A DNA stretch of 30,979 nt from Neelides folsomi. Its lineage: Eukaryota > Arthropoda > Collembola > Neelipleona > Neelidae. Location of the stretch: the NCBI GenBank assembly GCA_034687125.1, contig JAQGBZ010000566.1:1-30979 (forward strand), read 5' to 3'. Numbering within the stretch: position 1 is the stretch's first letter; the number at the start of each line of letters is the position of its first letter. Positions 10,301 through 19,901 of the stretch are shown here, piece after piece. The notes under the pieces are model-generated. The model did not search any database. It was not told the origin of the DNA and saw only the letters and a list, made by a program, of their open reading frames with translations. The translations under genes were made by a program, and so were the position numbers.

Positions 10301-11809
10301 GAAGAGAGGAAGAATCCATTCGAGTGAGTCTCTTTTTAATCATCCATCCATTAACGCTGATTTTACACTTATAAGATTTAAATTAAGTTAAGAAAAGATA
10401 CATATTTAAGATATTTGGGCCAAGTCATGTTTATTAAGGACATTTCGTTCATTATGAAATGAATAGTATTACTAATTGGGTCATCATTTAGGATTATTCC
10501 TAAAACGGGATTTTCTAACATGTTCATTTTGCATGTACTGTTAATTTTGATTTAGGATGAAATACATATTTAGTACGTTAGCATAAAAACCCGAGATGTC
10601 AATCACAGTTAATTAACACATAAATTTAATAATAAATTGCATAATTGGCATAAAGCAAGCCATGCATGTGAGCGAATGTCACTCATTTTGACGCATGGTT
10701 AATTGGCAATTATCTAATTGCTTTTTTAAGCAGCTAGAATTTGAATCCTGGTCATGTTTGGTACTTCTTAATATTTAGTTGCAATGCTTAATAACTTTTG
10801 GTATACCTGGTATACAATTTTGAACTTACTTTAAGTTGGAGTTGCCTAAATATTTATTTTAGCATTATTATAAAGCATTACCATACCAGTAGTTTGTACT
10901 AAGGTATATATTTATTTATGTGTTTCATTTGTACTTACCTACACTCACTTTTAATAAAGTTATGAGTTCATTGGGATATCAGAATATAGCTAATTAATAA
11001 AAGGTAATACGCATGGGAGCCCATTTATATGTAAATAATGCATAATTAGAAGCCTCACGTGAATTTTCGTAATTTGTGTGACACTTGCGTGAAAAGCACA
11101 TGTCTGTAATAATAAAGTTAAATTTGGCATATTTGGGCCATTAAGTTGTAAATCCTATGTGGGAAACTGGAATTATAAATGCCTAACATTATATGAATAG
11201 TGGTAGTAAAATAATTATAAATGTATAAATGTATGCACAAAGTGACTTAAGAGATCCGGTTCAACCTTAATGAACAGATTTAAATGTTAAAAGCTAACAT
11301 AGTTACATCCGTAATTTAAAAAAGTATTTTTGACGATAAGATTATTTTAATTTGCCATTGCTAATAAAATTGGCATTTTGTCAAGTTGTAATAATTTGGC
11401 ATTTTAAAGACGGATGTGGGAATTCTTTAGAAGAAGGTAACATTACGATGAAGAATTAAAGAATTTTTCCCAAAAGAAAGAAGAGATTATCTTTCAATCT
11501 CTATTGGTATAACAATTTTGTTCATTTAATATCCCAAACACGAAAATCAATTTGTGCACTGCGGCCCATACAAGATTTTTGATGAAGAAGTATTTGAGAG
11601 TAAAAATATTTTTCCAGGTGAAGGAGGACTGGAAATACGTTGCCATGGTCCTGGACCGTCTTTTCCTCTGGATCTTCACCCTTGCCGTGCTTGTAGGGAC
11701 GGCCGGCATCATTCTCCAGGCCCCAACTCTCTACGACGACCGGATTCCAATAGATATGAAGCTATCCGAAATTACGACGGCAACGGCAAAGCCCACTGTC
11801 ATTACTTAA
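1132..11809 (+). CDS. Gene A: nicotinic acetylcholine receptor alpha subunit, alpha1-4-like (10 coding exons)
   Basis: Subunit of a pentameric acetylcholine-gated cation channel in the plasma membrane. Exons: 1132-1374 (start uncertain), 4211-4255, 4843-4952, 7536-7716, 7814-8098, 8147-8283, 8899-9039, 9123-9305, 10032-10323, 11618-11809. All introns are GT-AG and phases agree; the product is 602 residues from Met 1132, or 577 from Met 1207. Numbering from 1132: loop D Trp93, loop A Tyr131, Cys-loop C166/C180, loop B Trp187, loop C Tyr237-C239/C240-Tyr244, then M1, M2 starting at V289 with Leu at 9' (297) and Glu at 20' (308), M3, a cytoplasmic loop of about 160 residues with eight prolines (460-467) and a His/Asp-rich stretch (485-507), and M4 in the last exon. 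The Cys-Cys pair makes it an alpha subunit. Orthology to a specific insect alpha cannot be settled by eye. The N-terminus is the weak part. Confidence 0.9.
1375..4210 (+). other. Intron 1 of gene A (2836 bp, phase 0)
   Basis: Donor gtgagc, acceptor tttttag, located between LIDV and NLKN at the same codon boundary as gene B intron 1. Short open frames inside (for example 2781-2981 and 3288-3674 on the minus strand) resemble no protein I recognise. No RNA gene or transposon end seen. Confidence 0.85.
4211..4255 (+). CDS. Gene A exon 2: loop D region
   Basis: A 45-bp, phase-0 exon encoding [15 protein letters not shown], which carries the conserved loop D Trp of the binding site's complementary face. 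Flanked by acceptor tttttag and donor gtaaaa. The protein is identical to gene B exon 2 at 21119-21163. Confidence 0.95.
4256..4842 (+). other. Intron 2 of gene A (587 bp, phase 0)
   Basis: Donor gtaaaa, acceptor ctctctag, in the same codon position as gene B intron 2. The 3' end contains the 13-bp pyrimidine repeat at 4803-4835. Nothing else recognised. Confidence 0.9.
4803..4835 (+). repeat. 13-bp tandem repeat in a splice-acceptor tract
   Basis: TTTCTTCAATTCC at 4803-4815 is repeated exactly at 4816-4828 and followed by a 7-base partial copy ending at 4835. It forms most of the pyrimidine tract before the exon 3 acceptor at 4841-4842. Likely slippage; the unit is pyrimidine-rich, so it may strengthen the acceptor. 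Confidence 0.9.
4843..4952 (+). CDS. Gene A exon 3: loop A region
   Basis: 110 bp encoding [16 protein letters not shown], then the loop A block [17 protein letters not shown] with its binding-site Tyr. Acceptor ctctctag, donor gtaaga. It ends two bases into an Asn codon completed by the T at 7536. A 13-bp tandem repeat forms the pyrimidine tract just upstream. Confidence 0.95.
4953..7535 (+). other. Intron 3 of gene A (2583 bp, phase 2)
   Basis: Donor gtaaga, acceptor ttttag, splitting the second Asn of YNNADG at the same position as the 50-bp gene B intron 3, so this intron has expanded about fifty-fold in A relative to B. Strongly AT-rich from about 5700 on, with a short ATT run near 6800. 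No gene or clear transposon end seen. Confidence 0.88.
7536..7716 (+). CDS. Gene A exon 4: loop E, Cys-loop and loop B
   Basis: 181 bp encoding ADGNFEV through [15 protein letters not shown] (the Cys-loop) to GSWTYDGFQ (loop B Trp). 57 of 60 complete codons specify the same residue as gene B. Acceptor ttttag; donor gttaat, a weak GTT type. This exon ends after GFQ, where gene B runs on without an intron. Confidence 0.94.
7717..7813 (+). other. Intron 4 of gene A (97 bp), absent from gene B
   Basis: Donor gttaat, acceptor gcattcag, phase 0 between GFQ and VDLRH. Gene B is continuous here (GFKVDLRH at about 22310-22330). Removal is required because the frame meets a stop at 7753. Confidence 0.92.
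7814..8098 (+). CDS. Gene A exon 5: loop C, vicinal cysteines and M1
   Basis: 285 bp, phase 0 at both ends, encoding VDLRHIDEV through the loop C motif [11 protein letters not shown] to M1 ([20 protein letters not shown]) and PSDSGEK. The adjacent cysteines are the alpha-subunit mark. NIT before M1 is a possible glycosylation site. The exon covers VPAVRNE without a break, whereas gene B is split there. Confidence 0.96.
8147..8283 (+). CDS. Gene A exon 6: M2 pore helix and start of M3
   Basis: 137 bp encoding [34 protein letters not shown] and the first half of M3. The pore helix is canonical for cation-selective nAChRs: Ser6', Leu9', Val13', Glu20', with Glu-1' in the preceding GEK. The one mild change is Ser at 2' instead of the usual Thr. 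Acceptor ttccag, donor gtaaat; it ends in phase 2. Confidence 0.96.
8284..8898 (+). other. Intron 6 of gene A (615 bp, phase 2)
   Basis: Donor gtaaat, acceptor ctcgcag, inside M3. The matching gene B intron is only 52 bp. No conserved reading frame, RNA or repeat recognised. Confidence 0.88.
8899..9039 (+). CDS. Gene A exon 7: end of M3 and start of cytoplasmic loop
   Basis: 141 bp encoding [20 protein letters not shown] and then [26 protein letters not shown], typical of the alpha1-4 clade. The donor is AG/GTTTCC, a poor match, but joining to 9123 restores Arg and a good loop sequence. Reading through meets a stop at 9125, so the intron is needed. Confidence 0.9.
9123..9305 (+). CDS. Gene A exon 8: cytoplasmic loop, part 1
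   Basis: 183 bp encoding [35 protein letters not shown] and [32 protein letters not shown] is a recognisable motif of arthropod alpha1-type loops. Phase 2 at both ends; acceptor ttattcag, donor gttcgc (weak). The stretch is too short and out of frame to show up as a long ORF. Confidence 0.87.
9306..10031 (+). other. Intron 8 of gene A (726 bp, phase 2)
   Basis: Donor gttcgc, acceptor ggttccag, inside the cytoplasmic loop. AT-rich, with a small cluster of ATG/TATGGA words near 9890-9935. No feature recognised. Confidence 0.85.
10032..10323 (+). CDS. Gene A exon 9: cytoplasmic loop, part 2, with proline and His/Asp tracts
   Basis: 292 bp. Encodes [17 protein letters not shown], eight prolines (10084-10107), a His/Asp/Glu/Gly-rich stretch (10159-10227) and the amphipathic helix before M4, [17 protein letters not shown]. 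Acceptor ggttccag, donor gtgagt. The helix matches gene B ([14 protein letters not shown]); the proline and acidic-His tracts do not occur there. Confidence 0.93.
10324..11617 (+). other. Intron 9 of gene A (1294 bp, phase 0)
   Basis: Donor gtgagt, acceptor ttttccag, just before M4 as in gene B. TTGGCA occurs five times on the + strand (10645, 10703, 11124, 11370, 11396). TATTTGGGCCA occurs near 10410, and a close relative near 11130. No coding potential seen. Confidence 0.88.
11618..11809 (+). CDS. Gene A exon 10: M4 and C-terminus
   Basis: 192 bp with stop TAA. Encodes [20 protein letters not shown], the rest of M4 ([21 protein letters not shown]) and a short extracellular tail ending in KPTVIT. 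Acceptor ttttccag. M4 is almost identical to gene B; the tails after IPID differ. Confidence 0.96.
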   Translation: MKEDWKYVAMVLDRLFLWIFTLAVLVGTAGIILQAPTLYDDRIPIDMKLSEITTATAKPTVIT

Positions 11810-14541
11810 ATTATCAATCTTCTTCTTGAATACTGATGAGCGGGAAAGGATGAGAAGAAGAATCTCAACTTCACATCTTCGGAATTTCAAATCGGGCCTC
11901 AAAACGAGAGGAGATTAATGTATTATTATTACTATAATTATGAGCATAAATATAATAAGTATTCCAATCACGAAGAATCTTTTACCTCGACAGTGCTTTG
12001 GTAAATTGGATTTAAAGCTAATTCAAGCCTCATACTAAATTCTAATTGTACAAGAATTCGTAATTCCAAAGTGCAATCGATAGGATATACATAAATATCA
12101 ATTCGGTACAATACACGTATTGAGAAGCAGATGAGAAATATTGCTCTCAATAGTAGATCATACTAGCCTATACGAATACATACCAGTTTAGTTAGGACAA
12201 CGATTTAAATAGGTTACTGCGCTATAAAATACACATAAGGGTGATAAATTACGAGATACGAATAAATTCCCCAAATTCCTCTATAAACTCTCATTACTCA
12301 GTCATATTTAATAATTTATTATTAAAATACATTATTGCGGAATTGCTTTAAGTGAACCATAGAAAATCGACAAAGTTTCGATGATACAGAAATTAATTTG
12401 TACATAATTGCGAACGAGTGAGAAAGCCTTGTGCAAATACTTAAAGATAAAAGCATGCAGGTACCCTTAGAAATCTCCCAAGTACACTGAATTCAAGGAA
12501 CAAAGCAAATTTTTTATACCTACTTATAATTATACATAAGTAGACTTAAAGTATCAGTATAATATTATTAGCACTACACCTACAATATAATTTATACGTT
12601 TTATACATTAATATATCTGTAATCTCCAAACAATGTTTATTTCAAAATAATAAGAATTCATTATTACACTTTTTTGTTTTCGTAAATCATTACAGCATTA
12701 TATTATATTAAAGAACTTACTGAACTATATGCCACCTTAATATTTAATGTTTTATATAGGAAAAATTACTACTATTAATTTGTATATGGGAATGATTATT
12801 TAAATACTCACAAAATGAGTGAAAGTATTTCTCATGCTCAAAGAAAAGACTCACAGTGAGTGGCCAATGGATTTCCATTGGTAATTACGTAATTAAAGGT
12901 ATACCACAATCCTATGGACACAAATTGACGTGCACTTTCTTTCTGTTTGTAGCTTTACAATTTATCCCAATTAGGAACTTGAGTAGATTGAGAGTTAAAG
13001 AGAGATTTCTTGGTAGAAGATATTCTTTGGGTTTATCCGGAAAATATTTTTTGATTTTGTTAGGAAGAAGGAAAATGGGTTTTTTATCCTTCTTGTTCAA
13101 TTCAAAAAAGTGAATGTTGTTTGAGCAGAAAGATGGAGGAGATAGGAAGTTCCTTAATGTCATACAAGTGGAAGATTGTTTTCTGCCTCTCCAAGTTACC
13201 ATCCGCTTACTAAACACATACAAGACTTGTCACCTTACTCTTGCAGTCATTTTCATGCATTTGTCTTTGTAAATGTCATTCTTATCTTGAATGTATTTTC
13301 ATGTTGGGCTAAGCTCCTAGTTTATGCATTGTTTTCCTCAGTAGATAATCTCCAAAGGTACTTTGTAAACTTCCACTTCTAACTTTCCGCCCTTAACTAA
13401 TACTTCCAATTGTTACCAGTATAAAGTGAAATATTAAGTTTTAGTAATCTACACTATAATATTATACAGAACTTGAATTTTTATAATATACTCTACACCC
13501 CTTTTCTTATCTTAAATTTTCAATTCAACACCTTTTATCTGTGGAAACTGAAACCCAATTAGTTTAAAAATATATTAAGGAGTATTATAAAATGAAGTCA
13601 ATTAAGTTAAATTATGAATTATGGTAGTCGTTTCATAATATGTAAGTAGTAATGTGATAAAAATGCTATATAAGATTCCCATCCATTATTATTGAATGAA
13701 TTCTTTTTTAATAATGGGCTAATCGAAAGATCGTGAAGGTTTTCTATGTTCGAAATATGCAATGAAATAGCACTATTACATACAATGTGTATTACATACC
13801 TATGCAAACAAATATGTTTGTACATTGAAGATACGTGTTAACTTCATTTTCATTTTTTTTAAATTGATAAAATTTGTTTTTACGCCTCTTGTATATATTC
13901 TGATTATGAATTGGCTCTAAATTCTGAAAATAAGCCTAAATACTGATATTTGTAAGTTTGTGAGTTAATGATATTCCAAAACGTTGTTATATGTATTAAA
14001 TGATATTGTAAAATAATTGATGTTACAAAAATTACGTGTTATTTATGCCTAACTTCTTTGTTTAATATAACATGTTAATGGCTAAATTAAATTTTAAAAA
14101 TATAATTAACTTACAATAATATGATTGTGAAAAAATACCTATTAGTACCTTGTGAACCTAATTAATAATTATGATTAATTAGTTCAGTCAATATTTGGTG
14201 TGCATTACTACAATATGATGAGTGTACCTTTCTAAATACCCATGTACTGATGTGAGTTACATACATATATTTGTATATTAATGTATTTATAATGATATTA
14301 TTGATTTACAATTAAAATAAGTTTACGATATTTTCTTGCTATACAATAAAATTTATTTGTTATATAATTATATACCTAATGTATAATTTTAATTTATTAT
14401 TGTTATAATAAATTCATACTAGAATAGTTAGTATAACAAATTATTTGTCTAAACTAAACTAAAATTAATCTTTATTCATTTTGATTTCATAAAATTGACA
14501 CGTTTAAAGATTTGTCTATAATTTCATATGAACCAAAACTT
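11810..14541. other. Spacer after gene A, first part
   Basis: Gene A 3' UTR at the start, then AT-rich DNA. A slightly less AT-rich stretch lies at about 12850-13320. The open frames there (12856-13113, 13176-13382) resemble no known protein. No RNA gene seen. Confidence 0.4.
12261..12266 (+). terminator. Candidate poly(A) signal of gene A
   Basis: AATAAA about 450 bases after the stop codon, the first canonical hexamer I found downstream. In AT-rich DNA the motif is common by chance. Confidence 0.25.
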
Positions 14542-14549
14542 TTTATCAT
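14542..14549 (+). repeat. Target-site duplication, left copy
   Basis: TTTATCAT directly abutting the left inverted repeat, identical to 15408-15415. Confidence 0.88.
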
Positions 14550-14569
14550 TAGAGAGCGGACTTAAATGC
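14550..14569 (+). repeat. Left terminal inverted repeat of the hAT element
   Basis: TAGAGAGCGGACTT followed by AAATGC. The first 14 bases match the other end exactly; two mismatches in the next six. Confidence 0.9.
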
Positions 14570-15387
14570 CCTATCAAATGCGATTATATGCATGCAATAT
14601 GCAGTGGAAAAAGGGCGAAATATGCCGATATTGCATATGCATATGCCTATGCAAAACATGCAAAAATACATAAAATTGGATACCCTTTAATATAAATTTT
14701 GTATACAGTCTAAATTTCATATTAAAATAAATAGTATGAATTTAAAAGTCATCTTTTTACAATATAATAAATTCTTTAAACCTACATTTACAATTAATTA
14801 GTAAAAGTTCCTATTTTATCTGGTGGCATTATTTTATTAATGCTTATGTTAACTAAATAATATGGATTTTAACCTACTAGGAAAAATAACGCTATTTTTA
14901 TATAATCGACAAATTACTTCAAATGGATTCTACCTGTATTAAACACCTTAATTTAACAAATCATTTAAAAAAAGATGTAAATTAAGTTTTTAGCAAATAA
15001 CTTAATTATAAAGTTCATATAAAGTTCGAACACTTTCTAAAAAATCCCATTTGTACCATGTAGGACACACGGGTAGATAAACTTTGAATTTAATATTACA
15101 AATTACATACCATTCTAGTGAATATCTACAGTATTTTACCCATAATTATAAGATATAAACAAATATTTAATCGAATTTTCAATATATTTCGTTTATTTGC
15201 ACTAAATAATTGATTTTTAATTAGAAAATTTTAAAAAATCGGCAAAATATGCACGAACGTTGGCGATATGCCGCAAAACCCGAAAATATGCTCGACATGC
15301 CATGAGAAAAATCTCAGAAGATTCCTTATTTTCATGGATCAGTTCACTTCCAAAATGGATATCCCTCACAAATAAAAATGTGCTATT

Positions 15388-15407
15388 GCATAGAAGTCCG
15401 CTCTCTA
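15388..15407 (-). repeat. Right terminal inverted repeat of the hAT element
   Basis: Reverse complement reads TAGAGAGCGGACTT followed by CTATGC, pairing with 14550-14569. Confidence 0.9.
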
Positions 15408-15415
15408 TTTATCAT
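15408..15415 (+). repeat. Target-site duplication, right copy
   Basis: TTTATCAT directly abutting the right inverted repeat, identical to 14542-14549. Confidence 0.88.
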
Positions 15416-18180
15416 AGACATTGTTAGTGTAAAAAATTCTATAAAAAGTGTAATTAAATGCTTAAAGATATATCAAAAAATAATATAAAGCCATACCTTA
15501 ATACGTAACAATGTAAAAAGAATTAAAAACCCTTTCGAACCTTTAAGTTTTTAATTTCGAATTCCATTTACCATGTCTCTTAAATAGTAGTTATATAACA
15601 TATTGTCTTAAAATATTTATACAACGTTATACATCTTCTATATTATACTTGGTGTATCCATTGTTATAAAAGATTAACCTACATAAGTATGGTTCATGAC
15701 TTATACAAAGACCAACCATATACTTACAAATGTATCATTTTTATTTATTAAGTAAGTAAGGCATCAATATGAACCTTTAGCTATTAGATGAATGATGTTT
15801 ATGACGTTTAATGTAAACTTTGCAATATAAAAAAGTATTACAGTTATATAATGATAGTTGTAGTAATATCGGCCAATAACAATTCGTATTTAACTTATAT
15901 TCTAATTTAGATTTATCTATTACATAAATACTTGAATGCTTGTTTGATGAAATTTTAAATACTAATAAATTTGTCAACTCCCATTAATATAAATAAGAAA
16001 ATTATGCACCGCAAAATTAATTTGCTCTAGTAATAATATTAACTCTTGGATATTGAGATTTTTAGCTGAAAATAAACATTGACTAGGAAATGAGCAGATT
16101 TAAAATGCTAATATTAAAAAAATTGGTTGTCTTAAACTAATATAGTGCCGTAAACAAATATTGTTAAGTTTGACAACAGACAGATGTATACTTGAATAAA
16201 ATGTTTGAAAGATTAGTGGATCTTATTCAGATCAAATCACAATCCGGGTCATCAAAAGCCTAAAAATAACCCAAAAACTATCAATTTTTGCCATTAATAG
16301 CCACTACTATTAATTGGCATATAATTATTTACATGTCCTGGATTGAGAATTAATCCTGAATAAACTCTTAGAATCACGTAGAATCGAAAATTTATAACAA
16401 ATGAATGATGATTTAACCGTAAAATATCAAGATAACGTGTACGCGTGTGAGCATATTTATTATTAGTAGGAAAATAACAAATATTGGTCATAAGTATTAC
16501 ATTAGTTATACACTATAAATCTGTACCAAAGGAATTTTTAATCAGTGAAATATCTGATTGTGCTCATAATTTTTATTAATTCTAATAAAATAAACTTTAA
16601 TAAAAATGTGCAATTTTCTTGGCTATTTTAAAAGAAATCATATATGAATGCTAAACTACAAGTAGAGTAATAGGCATGTCATACTTTTAATTAACTTGTT
16701 ACTAATCCGCAAATTACTTATACATAAAGCACACAAAAGATAGATTTACTCTTAAAGTAGATAGAAAACTTTTACTTACATTGTTTATAAGTATTATTAT
16801 TTTGTTTATTTCTCTCATGGTTTCACATTATATATTGACAAAACTATGAAGTATTTTTATTTTCAAAGATCGATCAGTTTGATTTACCTTATAAAGCCTT
16901 TACAAAATAGGAACAGGATATAGCATGACAAAAAAGATCATCAACTTGCGAACCTCAAACGACCAAGGGAAATCAATCATCCACTCCTTTATAGAGATAC
17001 ACTTAAGCTTTGAGAAAGATTTTTCTTTGACACATGAAATAACGTAGCTAAGCTTTCTCGTTTCTTTGATATTTTGCTCTTATTTTTTCAAGCAAATGGG
17101 CTTAAAAAACTCGAATGAAACGAAGCGAGCTTTTAATATTAAGTTTTTTCAAAGTGGAGTCTTTTTAAAGTATCTTCTATAATTAAGCTTTAGTTTTTCC
17201 TCTCTTTTTAAAAGTTTTTAGATGATTCATTTTAAAAAAATGCATTGTAAAAATTATGAATTGGTTTTAGCTAAAGAATTATAAATATATTGTATTTCAT
17301 TAGTGATTTAATTGGATTATCAATAAAGTCGCAAATCCGATTATCTCAAAAGTCGTAAACGAAAACACAAGTGTAGGTTTAATATACTATACACTTAAGA
17401 ATCTGAGAGGTAATATTGTTTTAGCATTTGAATAAACAAGTGCTTTGACTATGATAAGAACTTTGAAAAAAACAATTTAACCAAATTTTATGAGCGATAT
17501 CATCTATGATTAAAACTCAAAAGGAAAGATTAGGAATCACACATTTTAAGGCAAGAGAAATTATGAGATGTGATGTTTTAGAATTCTAGAGAAAGGATGA
17601 TAAGAAAAGAGTGGATAAATAAATTGAATTTATTACACAATTAATAGTCGCTGTATGTATGTACTATTATAGAATAACATAATATTTACTTAGTTAATTA
17701 ATTCTGATTCTGTCCCATGGCTTATCAGAATATTATTAAAATAATTTATATGTCAAAATATAAATATTTCTAATCGTAAGCATTTTGATTTTTCTTTCGA
17801 GTCCTGTATGTAAACTAGGTATTAAATGCTACCGGATACCATTATAATGAAATATGACATCACAAGCATTAATGAATGTTGTATAAACTACAGAATGATT
17901 AGTTAAGATTTAATACAAACAACTGATTGGTTGTGAAATTGTGTAAGATTTTGATTTATTTACAAATTTATAGTATTCTATCCCCACTTTCCATTTATTT
18001 ATTTGCATTCACCATGGTCGTCTAGGTAAGTTAAGCTGCTTAAATTAACCGGAATGAATATTTACCACTTTCATTAGGAATGAAGGATGAATTGTGGTCG
18101 GGTTTGAGCCTTTCAGATTTCCCCTTCAAGAATCGATTTATGTAGAAATCTCAAGACTTAAATGCAAACATTTTGTAAGC
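15416..18180. other. AT-rich spacer between hAT element and gene B
   Basis: Very AT-rich, with no coding frame that resembles a protein and no recognisable RNA gene. Composition changes to a more GC-rich type near 18.1-18.2 kb. Confidence 0.4.
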
Positions 18181-19709
18181 ATCCTGCGAACGACGCTATC
18201 GATCTCCCTCCCTTAAATCCATTAAGGCTCGCTTCGTACCTGAGAGAGGAGTAAATTGAGTGAGTGGAAAACGGAAAGATTGAACTCGTTAAGAAACAAT
18301 CTCAGCAATGGGTCTAAGAACCGCCGCCGTTCACTGAAACAAGGAGAGAGAGAAAGTTTGAGAAAAGTGATTGTCCCAAAGGAAAGGGTTTCCGGCATGA
18401 ATGAATTACCTGTCCATAATGAATATCCCTTGCTTCCGAGTGTCTCAAACTCCCCAAGTGCCAATTATTGGTTAATGTTGGAGAACGAAGAGACGGAGAC
18501 GGCGAAAGGATAAAAATTACATTCATTTTTCATTAGCATTCATTAGAAATAAAACCACGTTCTTTGAGCAGAATCTTGCCATTTCTTTCTCTTTTCTTCT
18601 TTGCATCTCAATTTTCATGATCAAGAGGGGTTGGCCGTGCGTGGAAAAGTCTCCTCCTACCCCACCTCTATTCAGCCTGGAAGGAAAAACTTCATTAATA
18701 CCTTCCCAAATGGAAGGAACGAGAGGAAATGGAAACCACCTCAAATCTCGTTAATGTGTGTATATTCAACACTGGTATTACAAAATATCCTTGAGCACGG
18801 CGTGTCCACATAGCCAAGAACACTCGAGTATGGAAATGGTTTAAGGTGAATTTGGAGCCAGGGTTCATTGGTGTGAAATATCATCGCCCTGGAAGATGAG
18901 GTGAAAGGATTGTGAAATTCAAATATACTTTCCAAGAGATGCCGGAGGGAGAAAGGGAATTCATTTATCTCTCAGGTCTATCAGAGGTTCGGGAATTTAT
19001 TCTGCTGGCCAATAATGGGCTAGATAATTTTTATGATCCTCTTGCGACTTTGGGAACGAACCACAATAAATATCATTGAAGGGTTGGAAGATGAGGAATG
19101 GGGATGGATCGGACTAATCTTGGGTTTCCTGAAGGGTTCCTCTGAGATAACAACGCACATCCTCCTCCTCAGGAAACGCCGTTGAGAGGCTCTTAAGTCT
19201 ACAAAGTGGAAAAATGGTCAAAGCCGATCCCTCCCACTTCCCGCAGATGAATGGCAAGACGGTCAAGAATAATTGAGAACCGTTGGGCCCTGGACGGTGA
19301 GCAGGTGAGCCTTCGAAGTTTATTGATTGATGAAAGGGTTCCATAATACATTGGAAGGAGGTCGTGGGTTGATGAATGTCCTATGTTAGATTGTCGCGTA
19401 AAGGCTCGAGTCTGCGAATTTGGCCGGTTGAAAGGCAAGGGTTGGGTGTGGGTCGATGTGGCTCCCTATTCAGGCCTCTCTCGCACTTCTTCTCGCACCA
19501 CTCGGAGCATCTTTCACTCTCGCCTCCTCGGTTGGGTTTTGAGAACGCGGAATCGGGGGAGAGCCAAGTGTCTTCGCCATTTCTCTCTCTCGTCCGGCCA
19601 CATGAACATCCAAAAGTTGTTCGTCAAGGACTCCGGCCCTTTCCCCAGGCCCATCGGACCCTTCCAGACAATCGACCTTTCGGTCATGTGAGCCTTATCG
19701 CCGACAGAA
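18181..19709. other. GC-richer region upstream of gene B (probable promoter/5' UTR)
   Basis: About 1.5 kb of mixed composition ending at the gene B start codon. Short frames on both strands (for example 18256-18513) look like no known protein. About 19440-19600 is C/T-rich and may be 5' UTR. No TATA box identified. Confidence 0.35.
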
Positions 19710-19901
19710 ATGTCGACGAAGGTCCTTTTCCTCGCCACTCTGGCGGGCCTCCTGAGCCCAGCGTTCTCAGGGAACCCCGACGCCAAACGGTTGTACGACG
19801 ATCTCCTTTCCAATTACAACAAACTCGTTCGACCCGTCGTCAACACATCAGATGTTCTCAAAGTTCGAATCAAGCTCAAACTCTCGCAACTCATCGACGT
19901 G
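19710..19901 (+). CDS. Gene B exon 1: signal peptide and N-terminus
   Basis: 192 bp. [20 protein letters not shown] is a textbook signal peptide with likely cleavage before [11 protein letters not shown]; the exon ends at LSQLIDV before gtaagc. Glycosylation site NTS at 45. TCAG sits right before GGAACCCC, as before the same residues in gene A, so a splice acceptor cannot be fully ruled out, but the in-frame signal peptide argues against it. Confidence 0.9.

Larger units (their letters stand above)
14550..15407. mobile_element. Non-autonomous hAT-type DNA transposon (858 bp)
   Basis: The element begins TAGAGAGCGGACTT and ends with its exact reverse complement AAGTCCGCTCTCTA. Extending to 20 bp gives 18 matches of 20 between the ends. 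It is flanked by identical 8-bp direct repeats TTTATCAT at 14542-14549 and 15408-15415. An 8-bp target duplication, a TAGNG terminus and a duplication of the form nTnnnnAn fit the Ac-like branch of the hAT superfamily. No transposase frame lies inside, so it is non-autonomous. ATGC-containing words are dense near both ends (ten copies in 14565-14662, four in 15246-15302), like subterminal transposase sites. Intact ends and a perfect duplication suggest a fairly recent insertion. Confidence 0.88.
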
